A DNA stretch of 64,000 bases, taken from Cyathus striatus (lineage: Eukaryota; Basidiomycota; Agaricomycetes; Agaricales; Nidulariaceae). The DNA lies in contig JAOVFP010000003.1 in NCBI GenBank assembly GCA_025738555.1, positions 4,898,001 to 4,962,000 on the forward strand, given 5' to 3'. The notes under the pieces were generated by a model, which was given only the letters and a program-made list of their open reading frames with translations, made no database searches and was not told the origin of the DNA. Positions 1 to 12,609 of the stretch are shown here, piece after piece (the stretch's first letter is position 1; each line of letters opens with the position of its first letter). Both the position numbers and the translations under genes were made by a program.

Positions 1-2
1 AG

Positions 3-620
3 GCTGGGTTGGATGTTCTAGTCATTGATATGCCTCCGGGGACGGGGGATGTGCCGCTGACCCTTGGTCAACTTGTTAAAGTCGACGGTGTGTGTTTTGG
101 TTTTGGTTTTGTGTAGGTGCTTATGGGTGTGTAGGTGCAGTTATTGTGTCCACCCCTCAGGATGTTGCGCTTTCCGATGTAAGGAAGGGAATATCGATGT
201 TTAGGAAGATTTCTGTGCCTGTATGTGTTTCCTAAGGCCTCTTTTACAGGTTGTTGATGGTTGCGAATAGATTACTGGACTGATACTTAACCAATCGCAC
301 TATCTCTGTCCTACATGTACTTCACCAGAACCGCAATACCTGTTCGGTGTGTCCTCTCCTCAACCCCGCAGGGAATAACGCTGATTTTGATGTACATAGG
401 TAAACCGGACCAATTCCGAGCTACAGCACACCGTCTTGATGTCCCCATCCTCGGCGAGCTTCCACTCGTTCAAGGGGTCAGCACAAGCGCAGACGGGGGG
501 TGGCCTTTCGTACTTGGTGGAGGAACTGAGGCTGAAAAGAACGGGGAAGGCGGAAGACAGTGGAAAGAGGCTATGAGTAAGGCTGCTGAAAGTGTTTGTG
601 CGTCGTTGAGATTGCATTAG
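3..620 (+). CDS. IND1/NUBPL-type Fe-S cluster assembly P-loop ATPase (5' partial)
   Basis: This is the 3' part of an Mrp/NBP35-family ATPase of the mitochondrial IND1/NUBPL type, which delivers iron-sulfur clusters to respiratory complex I. Exons are 3-87, 136-220 (with 135 as the shared splice base), 271-346 and 400-620, separated by introns of about 47, 50 and 53 nt. The translation shows the family signature DMPPGTGD, then [13 protein letters not shown], the metal-binding CxxC as LCPTC, and the C-terminal stretch [11 protein letters not shown]. The nucleotide-binding P-loop lies upstream of the window. The subfamily (IND1 rather than cytosolic NBP35) is inferred from the order after the CxxC and the short C-terminus; the targeting sequence cannot be seen. 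Confidence 0.85.
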
Positions 621-1488
621 AGGAGTCATTCAGGACACGATGTAGTGTGAGCTTTTGCTGTTGCCTTTTGGTTGTACATCTTTAATCTGGCTTATCAGGT
701 CGTATACGTATCACTCTTTAATATGCTACCCTAAGTCAGGAGAGCTCGGATATATTTCATTTTGGCTATCTGATTCCTGGCTTATTGAATGGAGGACCTA
801 ATGCACGAGGTTTTAAACTCATGCATTGCAGCATATCGGTACAATTCAACTGCCGAAGTTTAAATGTTTAGCTTTGTGGGGGTTCGAGGATACTCCTTAT
901 CTCTCTAAGAAGGCGTATACCCTCGCCCATTCCTGGTTGCCTCGAAGGTAGAATAATGGATGGATGTCAGTGGATGCCCCTAGGGTATGCTGCTGTTGGG
1001 CCGTGCATTTTCTGCTTCTTTTATCCTGCCATTTTTGCGCGTCGTATTTTTGTGTTATGCGTTCTGCACATAGCACATAGCCGAGACTAGTCGCTGAATA
1101 CAAGCTCAAGTATAAAAAACTCGTGTCGGTGGAGTGGGTCATCACGTCGATCAATGTAGTGCGTTATCTTCAACTCCGATCCAGTCGCCGCGCAGCCCCC
1201 CATTTAACGCTTCGTCTTGAAGCGTTTGCAGCGGGACTTGATTCTGACGAATGATGTCTGAACTCTGTTCTGCCAGGTGTATAAATATACGTAATGATGA
1301 TGGACTCGAGGCATGATACCCAGCAATACCCAGCGCCACCAACACATTTAACTGGAGCTTGTACTTACTGACCAGTTCTCTGTCCACATTCCAGCACCTT
1401 CACTGCCGCGGGTCCCAAGAACACTTTACCAGCTGCCAGGTATGTCGTTCTTATTATATCATGCCAAATCATGATGTGACGAGAGCTT
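621..1488. other. Intergenic stretch, no gene recognised
   Basis: Only short open frames are present. On the minus strand two overlapping frames (897-1387) read open for about 160 codons with one possible splice, but the product resembles nothing I know and lacks a clear promoter or codon pattern. The last 50 bases (from 1440) look like an intron ending in TTTTTCAG at 1500, so the F-box gene that follows may have an untranslated or short coding first exon here. Confidence 0.4.
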
Positions 1489-2889
1489 TTGCTTTTTCAG
1501 GTCGTAATGCACCCTATGCTCACTGATACTTCTAAAAATGGACTTGTTGAGACACATTCTAGACTCCATTTCACCAGCACCTTTTATCCGTTGCTCCGAA
1601 GCAATGTGATCCCATCGACGGAGGAATGTGAATCAGTAATGGAGTTTATACGGGTTCAAGAGTCACAGCTGGCCGCTGTCACCAACACGCTTGCCATTCT
1701 GCGCAAAGTTACGGAACGTCTAGAAATTCAGAAAGCTGTTATTGAAGAATCCATCGGATACAGACGTTGTTATCTCTCGTCCATTAGAAGACTTCCCGTT
1801 GAGATTCTTCAGGAGATATTTTTATATTGCAACCCGGAAGATAGGGTGGAGATATGTAGCCCTCAGCGAGATCTATGGCATATAGGTCAGGTGTGTAGTC
1901 AGTGGAGAGGGGCGCTGTTGTCCCTTCGTAGCCTTTGGCGACGCGTGCATTTCAACTTTAACGTAGACGCTCGGGTGAAGCACTGGATAGACTCAGGAGC
2001 TGGGTATGATGTGTTTAATCGACGCATTCAGACATGCTTCCAGCGTGCGGGAGAACACTGTCCAGTTTCGATTACCTTCCAACATGGGAGTGGAATCCCT
2101 TGGTATACGCTTGCACAACTTCTTGGAGAATATTCGAATCAGTGGGGAGAATTCAGTGCATCTTTAGGGACTTGGAATATTCGCCATATTACTGCCTTAT
2201 TTGATAGAAAGGCAGAGGCTCTGAAGTCTGTGCATATCGAGGGGCATAATTACGAAGGAAGGGTACTGGGATTTTTCTCCTCCACCCCGCAGCTTTCTTG
2301 CCTAAGTCTGGCTTCAGTCAGGCACCCGTACCACACGATATTCCCTGTTAACTCATCGGCGCAGATAACGACGTTCGTGTCTACGGAGAACATGTTCCTT
2401 CCAGGGGAGATGCTTGAAATCCTCAAGCTTTTACCGAATCTGGAGCGTTTTGAAAGCAACTATGATTATGGGATCGAATCAATTCCTTTTGATGACTTCG
2501 TGCTCGAGCTCCCGCATCTATCTTGCCTCAAGCTAAGAGCAAGGACTATCGCAAGCTTTACACTGCTGGATTACCTACTGACACCTCTTCTATCTCATAT
2601 GGACATACACTTGAAAGTTACAAAAGCCGCAGTGGACATTGCGAATTACGCACAGACAACAACTGCATTCATTCGGCGAGCATCTGAGTCTTTAATGCAT
2701 ATTTCCATCGGCAATATACCGGAGTACTTTGTGGAAGAGCTCGCTTTGGGAGTCGATGCTGATTGCTTAATCGAGGTTTACGGCTCCGAGATGACGAATC
2801 GTAGTAGTATCTTTAAGAGTTTATTTAACAGGCACCAGATAAGGGTTGTCGAACCTACTTACCCCGAGTCTCGGACATCCTGGTTTTAA
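1489..2889 (+). CDS. F-box domain protein of the basidiomycete type
   Basis: A single open frame of about 466 codons. Residues ~38-43 (LRSNVIPS) followed by a predicted coiled coil (~50-90) and the F-box core IRRLPVEILQEIFLYC (~98-113), then VCSQWR and SLRSLWRRV, match the layout of the large F-box family in Agaricomycetes, where a coiled coil precedes the F-box. The C-terminal half has leucine-rich spacing (LPNLERF, LELPHLSCLKL) suggesting degenerate LRRs for substrate binding. Such proteins join SCF ubiquitin ligases through Skp1. The first ATG at 1489 sits on a likely intron acceptor, so the real start may be 1507 or a residue supplied by an upstream exon. The specific substrate is unknown. 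Confidence 0.8.
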   Translation: MLFQVVMHPMLTDTSKNGLVETHSRLHFTSTFYPLLRSNVIPSTEECESVMEFIRVQESQLAAVTNTLAILRKVTERLEIQKAVIEESIGYRRCYLSSIRRLPVEILQEIFLYCNPEDRVEICSPQRDLWHIGQVCSQWRGALLSLRSLWRRVHFNFNVDARVKHWIDSGAGYDVFNRRIQTCFQRAGEHCPVSITFQHGSGIPWYTLAQLLGEYSNQWGEFSASLGTWNIRHITALFDRKAEALKSVHIEGHNYEGRVLGFFSSTPQLSCLSLASVRHPYHTIFPVNSSAQITTFVSTENMFLPGEMLEILKLLPNLERFESNYDYGIESIPFDDFVLELPHLSCLKLRARTIASFTLLDYLLTPLLSHMDIHLKVTKAAVDIANYAQTTTAFIRRASESLMHISIGNIPEYFVEELALGVDADCLIEVYGSEMTNRSSIFKSLFNRHQIRVVEPTYPESRTSWF

Positions 2890-3321
2890 CACTATTGCTT
2901 ATTGACTTTGTTCTTATAAGTACTTTGAAGAGTTTCTCGGGTTTCTGTCCGCGTGCATTGTCATGTTTGCGTCGTTCTCAATGCGTTGGTGGCAACCTTG
3001 TATTCGTAGTAATACGTAGATGGCCCTAGGCTCGTATCGAAAAATAGTACGAAGTAATACTTACGAACGAAGAACTCATTCTTGTGCCCACTATTGGAGA
3101 ATTAGGTATCGTTGGGCAAGTGCTTAGAGACGTCCGTCCTTCCGGCATCCGCGCCAAATGTAACGCACACACGTGACCCTGTAGGTCCAACGGTGGCCTT
3201 GAACTGCAAAGCTCTCCTTCACACCATCATCTCTCCATTTCTACCCCGTTGAGCTCCTGCTTTTTTTCTTGGAATCTGCAACAACTCTGTACCTATCTCA
3301 CAAGCTTATTTATATTACGAA
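2890..3321. other. Intergenic region upstream of the E2 gene
   Basis: No coding signal. It holds the 3' flank of the F-box gene and the promoter of the E2 gene; a pyrimidine-rich stretch (3207-3275) lies shortly before the E2 start, as is common near fungal transcription starts. Confidence 0.4.
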
Positions 3322-4461
<1,140 letters not shown>

Positions 4462-4678
4462 GTAGCTTAGGAACACGGAAATACATTATGGTTTCCCCTA
4501 ATCCCTTGCAAGTTAGATTATAATCCCAATAAGTTGCAATCACTGTGCGCTTCCATCCATGCTGAAATGTTTCGAATGTACATTATTATATAATCACCCC
4601 AACCAAGAACATTATTCGACCCACATCAGTTGCACACCAATATGCTACAACTAACAATTAGGTACTTAATTGAACATT

Positions 4679-7600
4679 TTACCTTGACATTGCTTTCAGA
4701 TATATGTTGTGTCTCCAACGATAAATGACTCACCAGTACAGTACTTAGATCCACATAGGCATGATCGGTAAATGGCTTGATCGACTACCTTGCTTTGTTC
4801 TTCCCCTTCTTCGTCTTCATCACTACTATATCCATCATCTGGATAATTTCCCGAATAGCTGAAGCAAATTTCTTCGTCCGGTTCTATGTCATGTATAGTG
4901 AATACAGAGAGCATAGGTTTATCGAGGTTTCCATCATTGATGTAGCAGGCGAAAAGTCGAGCATTGGGATCACACGAGTGGTTCTAGAAGAAGATAAGAG
5001 TGAAACCAAGACAAAAAAGGATGAGGCTTACGAGAAATCTTGTGAACTTTAAAAAAAGAAAATCAGTCAGATGGAAGTTACTTGACGCAGTGAACACGAC
5101 TTACGTTTCCGGCATGATATGCATCCACGGTATATTTCACATCCCAATCCGGATCGTCTTTCCTCAAGTGATGGAAATCGAGATCGAATAGGTAGGTGCG
5201 ACCAAACGTATTGTATACTCTTGCAGAGCGGAGTTCAAGGGAGAGTAAATGGAATGGTTGGTTTGGAGACTTACATTCCGCGTTGCTCACCAGCTGCGTC
5301 GGTAATTAACTCCCCAGAATAAACTCCCAGGAAAGTGCCCTTGGGGATTTTTCTTGGCCCAGCGAAGACACCTGAACATTTTTAGAATGCTAATATAAGA
5401 GAAAATAGATCGTCATACCCCAGCCTTTGTTCGGAGTTTTGGCAATTTTAACGCTGACTTGCCGACCGTTTTGCACCACCTAGAAGCATAATCATCAATC
5501 CTTACAATAAATATGCAATCAGTAAAGTCCTCACTCTGTTCCGGCAGTCATCACTACAACTACATGCATCGTTACATTCGAAAATAGGAAACCCTGGTTT
5601 CTTCAAGCGTCCACGGCTGTCATAGACAAAATCAGCCGGATCACCTTCATGGAAAAAGGCACCCTGCCGTCGCACACATGCACAGGCCTTCGACTTCGGG
5701 TCACATTTTCCTATGCAATCACAACTGACAAGTGACTTCATGTCAGGGGAGGCACATCGTCGGCATGCCACAGCTGGTTGGAATAATGAAATTCCCAAGG
5801 TGGAGTAGGTTCATCGTCTACTTCGTTTTCAATGATAATATCTGGTGCATCCTGCTCGTCCTCAACAGTGTTCTGTCGAATAGCGGCAAGCATTATGTTT
5901 CTCATTTGTGGATGCATACGATTGAGTTCCGACATTCCGTTAATCTGATCTTCCAAACTATGCGGTATGTCACGGGCCCAATGCACCTTCCGACCGAAAT
6001 TAGCAGGATCCTTGCGGTATTGCTTCCATACTAAAGCAGGCAAACCTCCGTATGTTTTTGGTTCTCCGGTCGTATCATCGTTATCAGAAGGTGGTGTAGG
6101 TGAGGTTGGCCGAGGCTCGTCATCGAGGTGGTATTCGTCATCGGGAACGTAATTTAGTTCTCCTGAAGATGGACTAAGGGGTCTTGCGAGAGGATCATCA
6201 CTTAGGCTGCCATCATTAAATGAATAGCTATTATCTGATCTACTGTTTTCAGCCATTGAATCATCCTCCATCGGTTGGTCGTCTGAATATTCGAGAAACG
6301 CTTGACATTCTGCAGCATCTTTCGCATCAGCTTCAGAGTCTTCCGTACCATCTGTGGGAACTGATATATGATCCGAATCGAGCGAAGGAGAATCGGGGCG
6401 AATATTGTCTTTCACTGTCGAAACCACCCCATCTGGAGTTACGCTTCGGTTATTGCGATTTTCAACAGATGCAATCGTAAGCATCCCTTCGTCCCCAGCT
6501 ATTCCATCGGACGGCCGTAAAGAGAGCTCGTCTGTCGAAGCACGAGAAGTGTTAGCTATATTCACTTGAAGATGTCCGAAGTAAGTATCTTCCACTTCAC
6601 GATAAACTAATAACCCTACCTTCGTTATCATTTCCCTTTTTATCAACGAGCCCTTGCAGTGTCCCAGAGGCAGGGATTCCTCCCATGTCGGGTGTACTTG
6701 TTGTAGAAGCAGAGGATGTATTCAACGTCGTAGCATTCAGTGCCGCGGTGAGATCAATTGCATACTCTCTGGACAATCCCGGAGTCGAGGGCGCTGCGAC
6801 AGTTGTAGCTCCTGCCCTTGATTCTACACGAGATTTACGTCGCCCATGGGATTGGGCATTGGAAGCACCTGCAAGATTAATTGCATCTGCGATCGACTGC
6901 CTTCCGGCCCCATGAGAATTTAGATTTAGACGAGCTTTTCCCTAAAAGACATGTATTATGAAAATACACGAGTGATGCAAATATGAAGTGTTACCTTGTC
7001 TTTCCTAGTTGGAATAGTTGGTAAGTCATCTGTGGTTGATGGTGTAACTTTGGAAGTCGATGGTAGTAAGTCATAACTTTTACCAAGGGTTTCCTTTGGC
7101 TCAATGGACACGAAAGAGGATATAGTGGTCTCCGATGAGCTGACTGGAAGGTCTCTTTGGTTCCTATTATTTTCAGAGCCAGTTGCAGCTTCTGAATCCT
7201 CGGAGTGTGCTTCAAACGAACGCAGCGCCCTTCTGCTCGAATGCATAGTTCGCTTCCTCACCATGTTTCTCCCACCCCCTGTTGATTTTCGGGCCAACTG
7301 CATTCTAGGGGGAGGCTCACTCAAAGGAGGAGAGGAAGAAGATGGTGAAGACGACGACAAAAACAATGGATCTGACTGAAGGTGGGCAGAAGGACTTGGG
7401 AGAGGTTCTTCAGCTTCTGTGAGAGAAGCTCTATTTGGCATTGGATGACATGAAAGGTCCGAAGGGGGATGGTCTACGGATGGCTGAGACACAACATGTG
7501 TACCAGACTCGTTAACAGTCGGTTCCGAAGAGTAATCAGTTATGGGTATAGTGGAAGGTACTGTTGAAGCCTCCGCGTCAAGGTGCAGTCCATCAATAGA

Positions 7601-9607
7601 GGTCTTAAAAGTTAGCAGATGATTAGGACTTGAACATGCCCTCGTGGGCACTGGATGCTCCGACACGGTATCTGGAGGTGGAGATGGTGTTTCGGGTGGA
7701 GGAAGGGATTCGTGTTCTGTTACTTCATACTCCTCTCCATCAAAGGACATAGGATCTCCCTCCATCAAAGAAAGAGCATCAACACCTTGCGATAATTCAA
7801 CTTCTTTCTCGTAGTTTCTGCTGCCCCCGTCCGAAAGGGAAGTTAGTGAAGATTGCAGGTTGGTAGAAGTTGTAATAGATGGTCCCGCGACAGAAGACAG
7901 TACTAAACTATTAGACGTAAACGACGTTCGGCTAACTGCCGGAACAGTCGGAGGAGTCCGCATGTTTTCGTCCTCTGAATCCGATATAATGATGACTTCA
8001 GTTTCGCGGGATTTGGAAACACTGATGTTGGGCAGACTACGTCGCTTCCGGACATCAGAAACAGGTTCTTTCTTCACTCGGACATTGCTGCTCCCGCCGA
8101 TCTTCCCATTGCGTGTACTAGCGTCACCCCGACTTGTCAGCGATGCACTGAGCAGTCCGCGAGCTGCTAAGCGCGCAATTTCACGCCCGCGCTCGCGTTC
8201 TTCGTCAGAGTCCAGAATCTCCAGCACCTCCTGACCAGGACGAGATACAGCCTCATTATTTCTCTTTCCTTTGATGGGTCCCTTCGATTGAGAGACTGTT
8301 ATAGGAGGTGGTTCGTCATCATCTGTAATGTTGATGATTTCCATCGGAAGTGAAGAACGGGGTTTCGCGGGACCTCCTTTGTGCCCTTTGTTTTCTTTGA
8401 GATGTTAGGGTATAATTATTGCATTATAATGTAATTCACATACCAGGAATCTTGATTGCACTAGGAGGGCCAGGACGAATGCGATCTCGAGTAGAAGATT
8501 CGGCATTGTGACCTCGCGACTTGACAGATGCCGAAGCTGAAGGTTGCGACAACGAGTCTTGAGTAGACTTCGCTGAAGAGATTGTCAGTACATTGCAGGT
8601 TTTAAAAATATATAACACGTACATGGTGGCTTTGAACCACCTGCAACCTTCTGCTTGACTCTTGGTAAAAATAGACCACCATTTCTGTTGCCAAGCGATC
8701 CTTGTTCATCGACATCCATACGATCTAATGATTTCTTTTTTTTGAGTGAAATCGATGAACGCGAAGCTTGCGAAGTAATCCCGGTTTTTGACTGACTGGA
8801 TGCTTTTAGTGTGGCGGAACTAAGGATATCATCTTCAGAGTTGTCCCCAGAAGTTACTTTCCTTCCACGAAAAGCAGATGACGAAGAGCTTTTCGAGCCA
8901 GCTGAGGAAACAGAGCTTATAGATTTAAATTTTGAAGTAGCATTAGAGAGCGCCGACAATGTAAGCTTTCCATCAGCAGGAAAAGAGTTCCTTTTCTTCG
9001 CTACGTTCTTCCTTGCGAAATTAGTTGATTTAGCAGTGGTGGATGTCTTAGTAGTAGTTGGCTGAGTAGATGGGATGATACGAGATGTTAAAAGATCGTC
9101 CATCGATAAGCTCTCCGAACGGTGTCTAAGCAGTCCGTTGTTACTGGCGCCAACATTTGAAGTTCCTACACAGATGAACGCCAACGAGCTCTACATTAAT
9201 TTTTTATTCCGCTCGAGTGTGTAACAACTAAGCACGTACCACCAGCCCTGCTTCCACTCAATGAACTCTCATTGAAACTCGAAGGCGACTCGCGCCGAGA
9301 GCGCTTTGTTGTCCCTTGCTGAACGACATGTTTGCTGTTCTTCCGCTTCAGGGGTGTCGAGCTTCGGTAGCCACTCTGTGATTCAAGTTCATCTTCAAGT
9401 TCATCCTCCTCATCGTCGTTTATAGATGGTGGCGTTTGGACAGGTTCTATGTATGTAAAATGAAGCCACAGGAATGGAACGAAAGTGAAAAGCCAAATAA
9501 AATGCAAAAAAATTAAGTAAGTTGTCAAAAATAAGTATTCAAAGGCAGGTAGGGGCTCACTCACCATCAAGTGCAGCCCATCCTGGGCCTGGTGATGTTC
9601 GTCCCAT
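4679..9607 (-). CDS. SUV39/Clr4-type histone H3K9 methyltransferase (SET) with long disordered N-terminus; one apparent frameshift
   Basis: Thirteen exons (minus strand, 9607-9565, 9446-9240, 9165-8623, 8572-8444, 8394-6995, 6941-6620, 6531-5535, 5479-5419, 5371-5275, 5219-5105, 5046-5032, 4983-4734, 4692-4679) give about 1397 residues if one missing base is allowed near 5746. The C-terminal third has pre-SET cysteines (CDCIGKCDPKSKACAC, CNDACSCSDDC), the SET core (KGWGVFAG, YSGELI, AYHAGN + FTRFL + NHSCDPN, EICFSYSG) and a post-SET CLCGSKYC. These are the hallmarks of H3K9 methyltransferases that make heterochromatin. The ~1000-residue N-terminus is low complexity, without a visible chromodomain, and carries acidic SIM-like motifs (EIINITDDDE, VLEILDSDEE, VIIISDSEDE). 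The last exon and final residues are uncertain. Convergent with the E2 gene, 217 bp apart. Confidence 0.85.
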
Positions 9608-10076
9608 GTAAGACATAACAACCTTGCAGGCTAAACTTACAGTCCCACCACAGCAATGTAGCAAGATTAATGATGTAGACTCATAAAGAGAAAGAAAGGC
9701 AAAGGGGTATAAAGGCAGAGCAAGGGTTGTTGAATGATAGAGTCCTTAAGGTACCCAGGTGTTAACATGGTTATGTAATATATTGTCTCAAAAGAAATTG
9801 AGACTAAAAGATAGTAAACTCTACCTGAGCTCTACCTGAACATAGACACAGCAAAACATAGGTTACATGTACTTATTGTATTCAGATGAATTATGCATGT
9901 CATAAATAAAGGATGTGAGGAAAGTTCAAAAAGTGTGTACATTCTGTCCATGTCAATCATGATTCATTAAATTCTTGGCAATCCAACCTGGGACTGCACA
10001 TCATGAGGTCTTCACACGCAAACTCACTAAGTAACAGGTTCACAATGAAGAATGTTGGTTAGCAAAGACTTGACTG
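9608..10076. other. Intergenic stretch, no gene seen
   Basis: Promoter and leader of the SET gene plus the 3' flank of the CorA-like gene. No open frame or repeat of note. Confidence 0.4.
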
Positions 10077-12609
10077 TTATGGAGCAGCACCCCCATTAAG
10101 CCAGCCCATCGTCTTTCTTCTGTCTTTCCTCCCTTCAAACATCGCAGAAATCAAGACAACCGGCCACCAGAGCCTTGTCCAAATTCCAAGCCTTTTAAAC
10201 GTTTGCGAACTACTGTTCTTCTCTTTCGACATATAAAAGTCTTCCTTGCCACTTGGCAAATCTTCTTCTTTTACTTTCTTTTCTCGTGACTGTTGATTTT
10301 GTTGGGGCTTCTTCACTTGAATCTGGGTAGCAACGAATATCCAGACAGTAAATGCAGTGAGGGGGACAGCGGCTGCGAAGTAGTTGCGCAGGTTTTCATT
10401 AGAGCCAGGGTTAATTTCGTCAACGTTCATCCCGAATATAGTCTGTGGCTCAATGTTAAGAAAAGATATGCTTACAGTTAGAACGACTTACAGCAACGAA
10501 GGTAGCAGGAAGGAAAACCATGCTAAGGTAGGAAATTTGTTTCATAGCTTAAAGAATATGTTAGTATGACCACAAACATATAATCACTGAAACCATACCA
10601 GCCGCATCCCTCACCGATGCCTCAGTGAGTTTCTGCATACTACGAGAATCCTCGAGGTTCACACGACTGAAAGCCTACAGACATGTTAGGTGCAAGTCAC
10701 ATGACATCAGACCGAGTACGCACCAGATCCATAACATTTTTCAAACGCCTGTCCATCCCATCTCTACTCATTTCTAATCTAGCAATCTCCCTCAACAAAC
10801 TCTCGGACTCCCCCCTCATGAGCTCCATGCTGTAGCTCCTTTCTTCCTCATTAAACTGATCTGGGTCGTCCAAGGCAGGATACGGCGTTGCAAGCACAAA
10901 CGAAACAGCTTTCTTGAAATCAACGAGGAGAGACTCGTAGTGCAGAAGATGCGCGCGTACGAGATGCAGCTCTTGAGTCATTTGCATGTCATTTGTGACC
11001 ATCACTTTAGCCTCCTAATAGTACCCGACGAGTTAGGAACCAAGTTCTTCAGTGATATAAGACAACTTACTAATGTGCATAGATGACTATACAGGTGCTC
11101 CAGAGCCTCATCCCATGCGTATATCGGGTACCATAACAAACTTAAGAACACAAACGTTGGGTCCTTTGATGTCTGGAAGATATTACTCCAATACACCGAC
11201 CGACCTGTAGTAAATAACCTATTCCGCAAAGCTAAGGCTGAAGCATGCTCAGACTTGTATAGATAATCGTTGTGATGATAGGAAATGAGGGTGCTTCCCC
11301 CGGGCTCGTTGGTGGGGGCTCGGACCATATGAAGGGAGAATAAATCAGGAACTAGTATGACATTGCCTAATGTGATGAAGTCAACCACTGCATAAGAGAA
11401 TCTTTGAACGAAAAGACATACTGGACTGTAGCTGAAGTGGAGCTTGAGTATCTATAATAATGTCCTCGTGTTCTCCTTCCTCTGCATCTTCGGGAGTCTG
11501 TGGAGATGGTGGTGTAGTTGTTTTAGGATTGGGCATAGATCGTAAGAAAGTTAACGTTATGGTGATATCTGACAACATGCGAAGTCAGAAATAAGCAAGG
11601 TGAAGAATAATGGGACTAACGATCTCCCTTTCTTGGTTTTACATTTTCCCGATATCTTGAGGGTATCCATCCCAGTGAAGACGAAAAGAAGAATGGCTCC
11701 ACTTCGAACTTCGTTCCTAGTATCTGGAGAACAGGCCCAGTGAGGTTATCTACAAACATAGCCCGCACATGAGTTTCATCTGGTCGCTAATAATACCTAG
11801 TTAGAATATTGCAGTCCAGTTCATGAACGGATAACATACCTTGTCCTGTAATCTACCCCACCACTCAGTGGGAGTCCACTTCTCTTCGGTATGAGGACCC
11901 CTATGATCCTCAATCTTCCAATCCTCAGAGCGAACAAATCGACCATCCTTCCTCACATCCAGCTTAAACACTTGGGACAAGCCTTGGGTTTTCCCAACGA
12001 CTTTCGTTATCCGACTTTTACGCCGCTGTTGTGCCGTCCAGTTGGGGAACAAAGACTGCGGATACTGGCACCAGCAGTATTGTTGTAGCGGGTATTCATG
12101 ATACTGAAAGGGAGGTGGGGATGCAGGCTCATCTTCAGTGACAGGGTGTAGGGTATTGATTGACAGAGCGTCCATGGGCACAGGAGATCCGGAAGGCATA
12201 TGTGAGCACGACCCTGGACCCATCGCAGCATTTACACCTTGGTCAATCGTCACCTAGATCGTGCGTCATGCGTTGCAGTTCAAGCTAAGCAGCAGAAAAA
12301 GACACATACTGCGTCGTCAATATCCACAAATGGCCAGGGACCTGTGGAAACAATGCTAAGCGACTCCAAGCAACCGAGATGCGGGGAAAGGGAGCAGTAA
12401 AAAGGATACATACCTGAAGGTGTTCCATGTCTATGGCTTGGTGGCCCTATTCTACTCACTAGAACATGAGGTGTGGGGGTAAGAGGAGCCAGAAATATCG
12501 ACTTCCCCGGTCTATTGCCGCCCAAGTCAAGTGTGGCCTGTCTTGTGGACCTTCGAGTTGGCTTTCCAGTGGGAGAAGCTGGCGAAGATGGGGACGCCGG
12601 AGTAGCCAT
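10077..12609 (-). CDS. CorA-like divalent-cation transporter domain protein
   Basis: Ten exons (12609-12414, 12341-12310, 12253-11840, 11786-11621, 11568-11422, 11387-11071, 11014-10724, 10674-10599, 10547-10492, 10442-10077) sum to 2061 nt, 686 residues. The C-terminal end shows the CorA layout: a long helical region (RVNLEDSRSMQKLTEASV), first membrane helix ISYLSMVFLPATFVA, the signature GMN in TIFGMNVDEINPGS, and second membrane helix NYFAAAVPLTAFTVWIFVA. CorA proteins form pentameric Mg2+ or Co2+ channels; many fungal relatives combine this end with a large cytosolic part, as here (residues 1-~480, including a Ser/Pro-rich start). Substrate and membrane cannot be told from sequence. The start ATG at 12609 is the first in frame. 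Confidence 0.85.

Noticed and set aside
897..1387. Possible minus-strand gene from two adjoining open frames
   Set aside because: No recognisable family, start or convincing splice sites; kept only as a remark.
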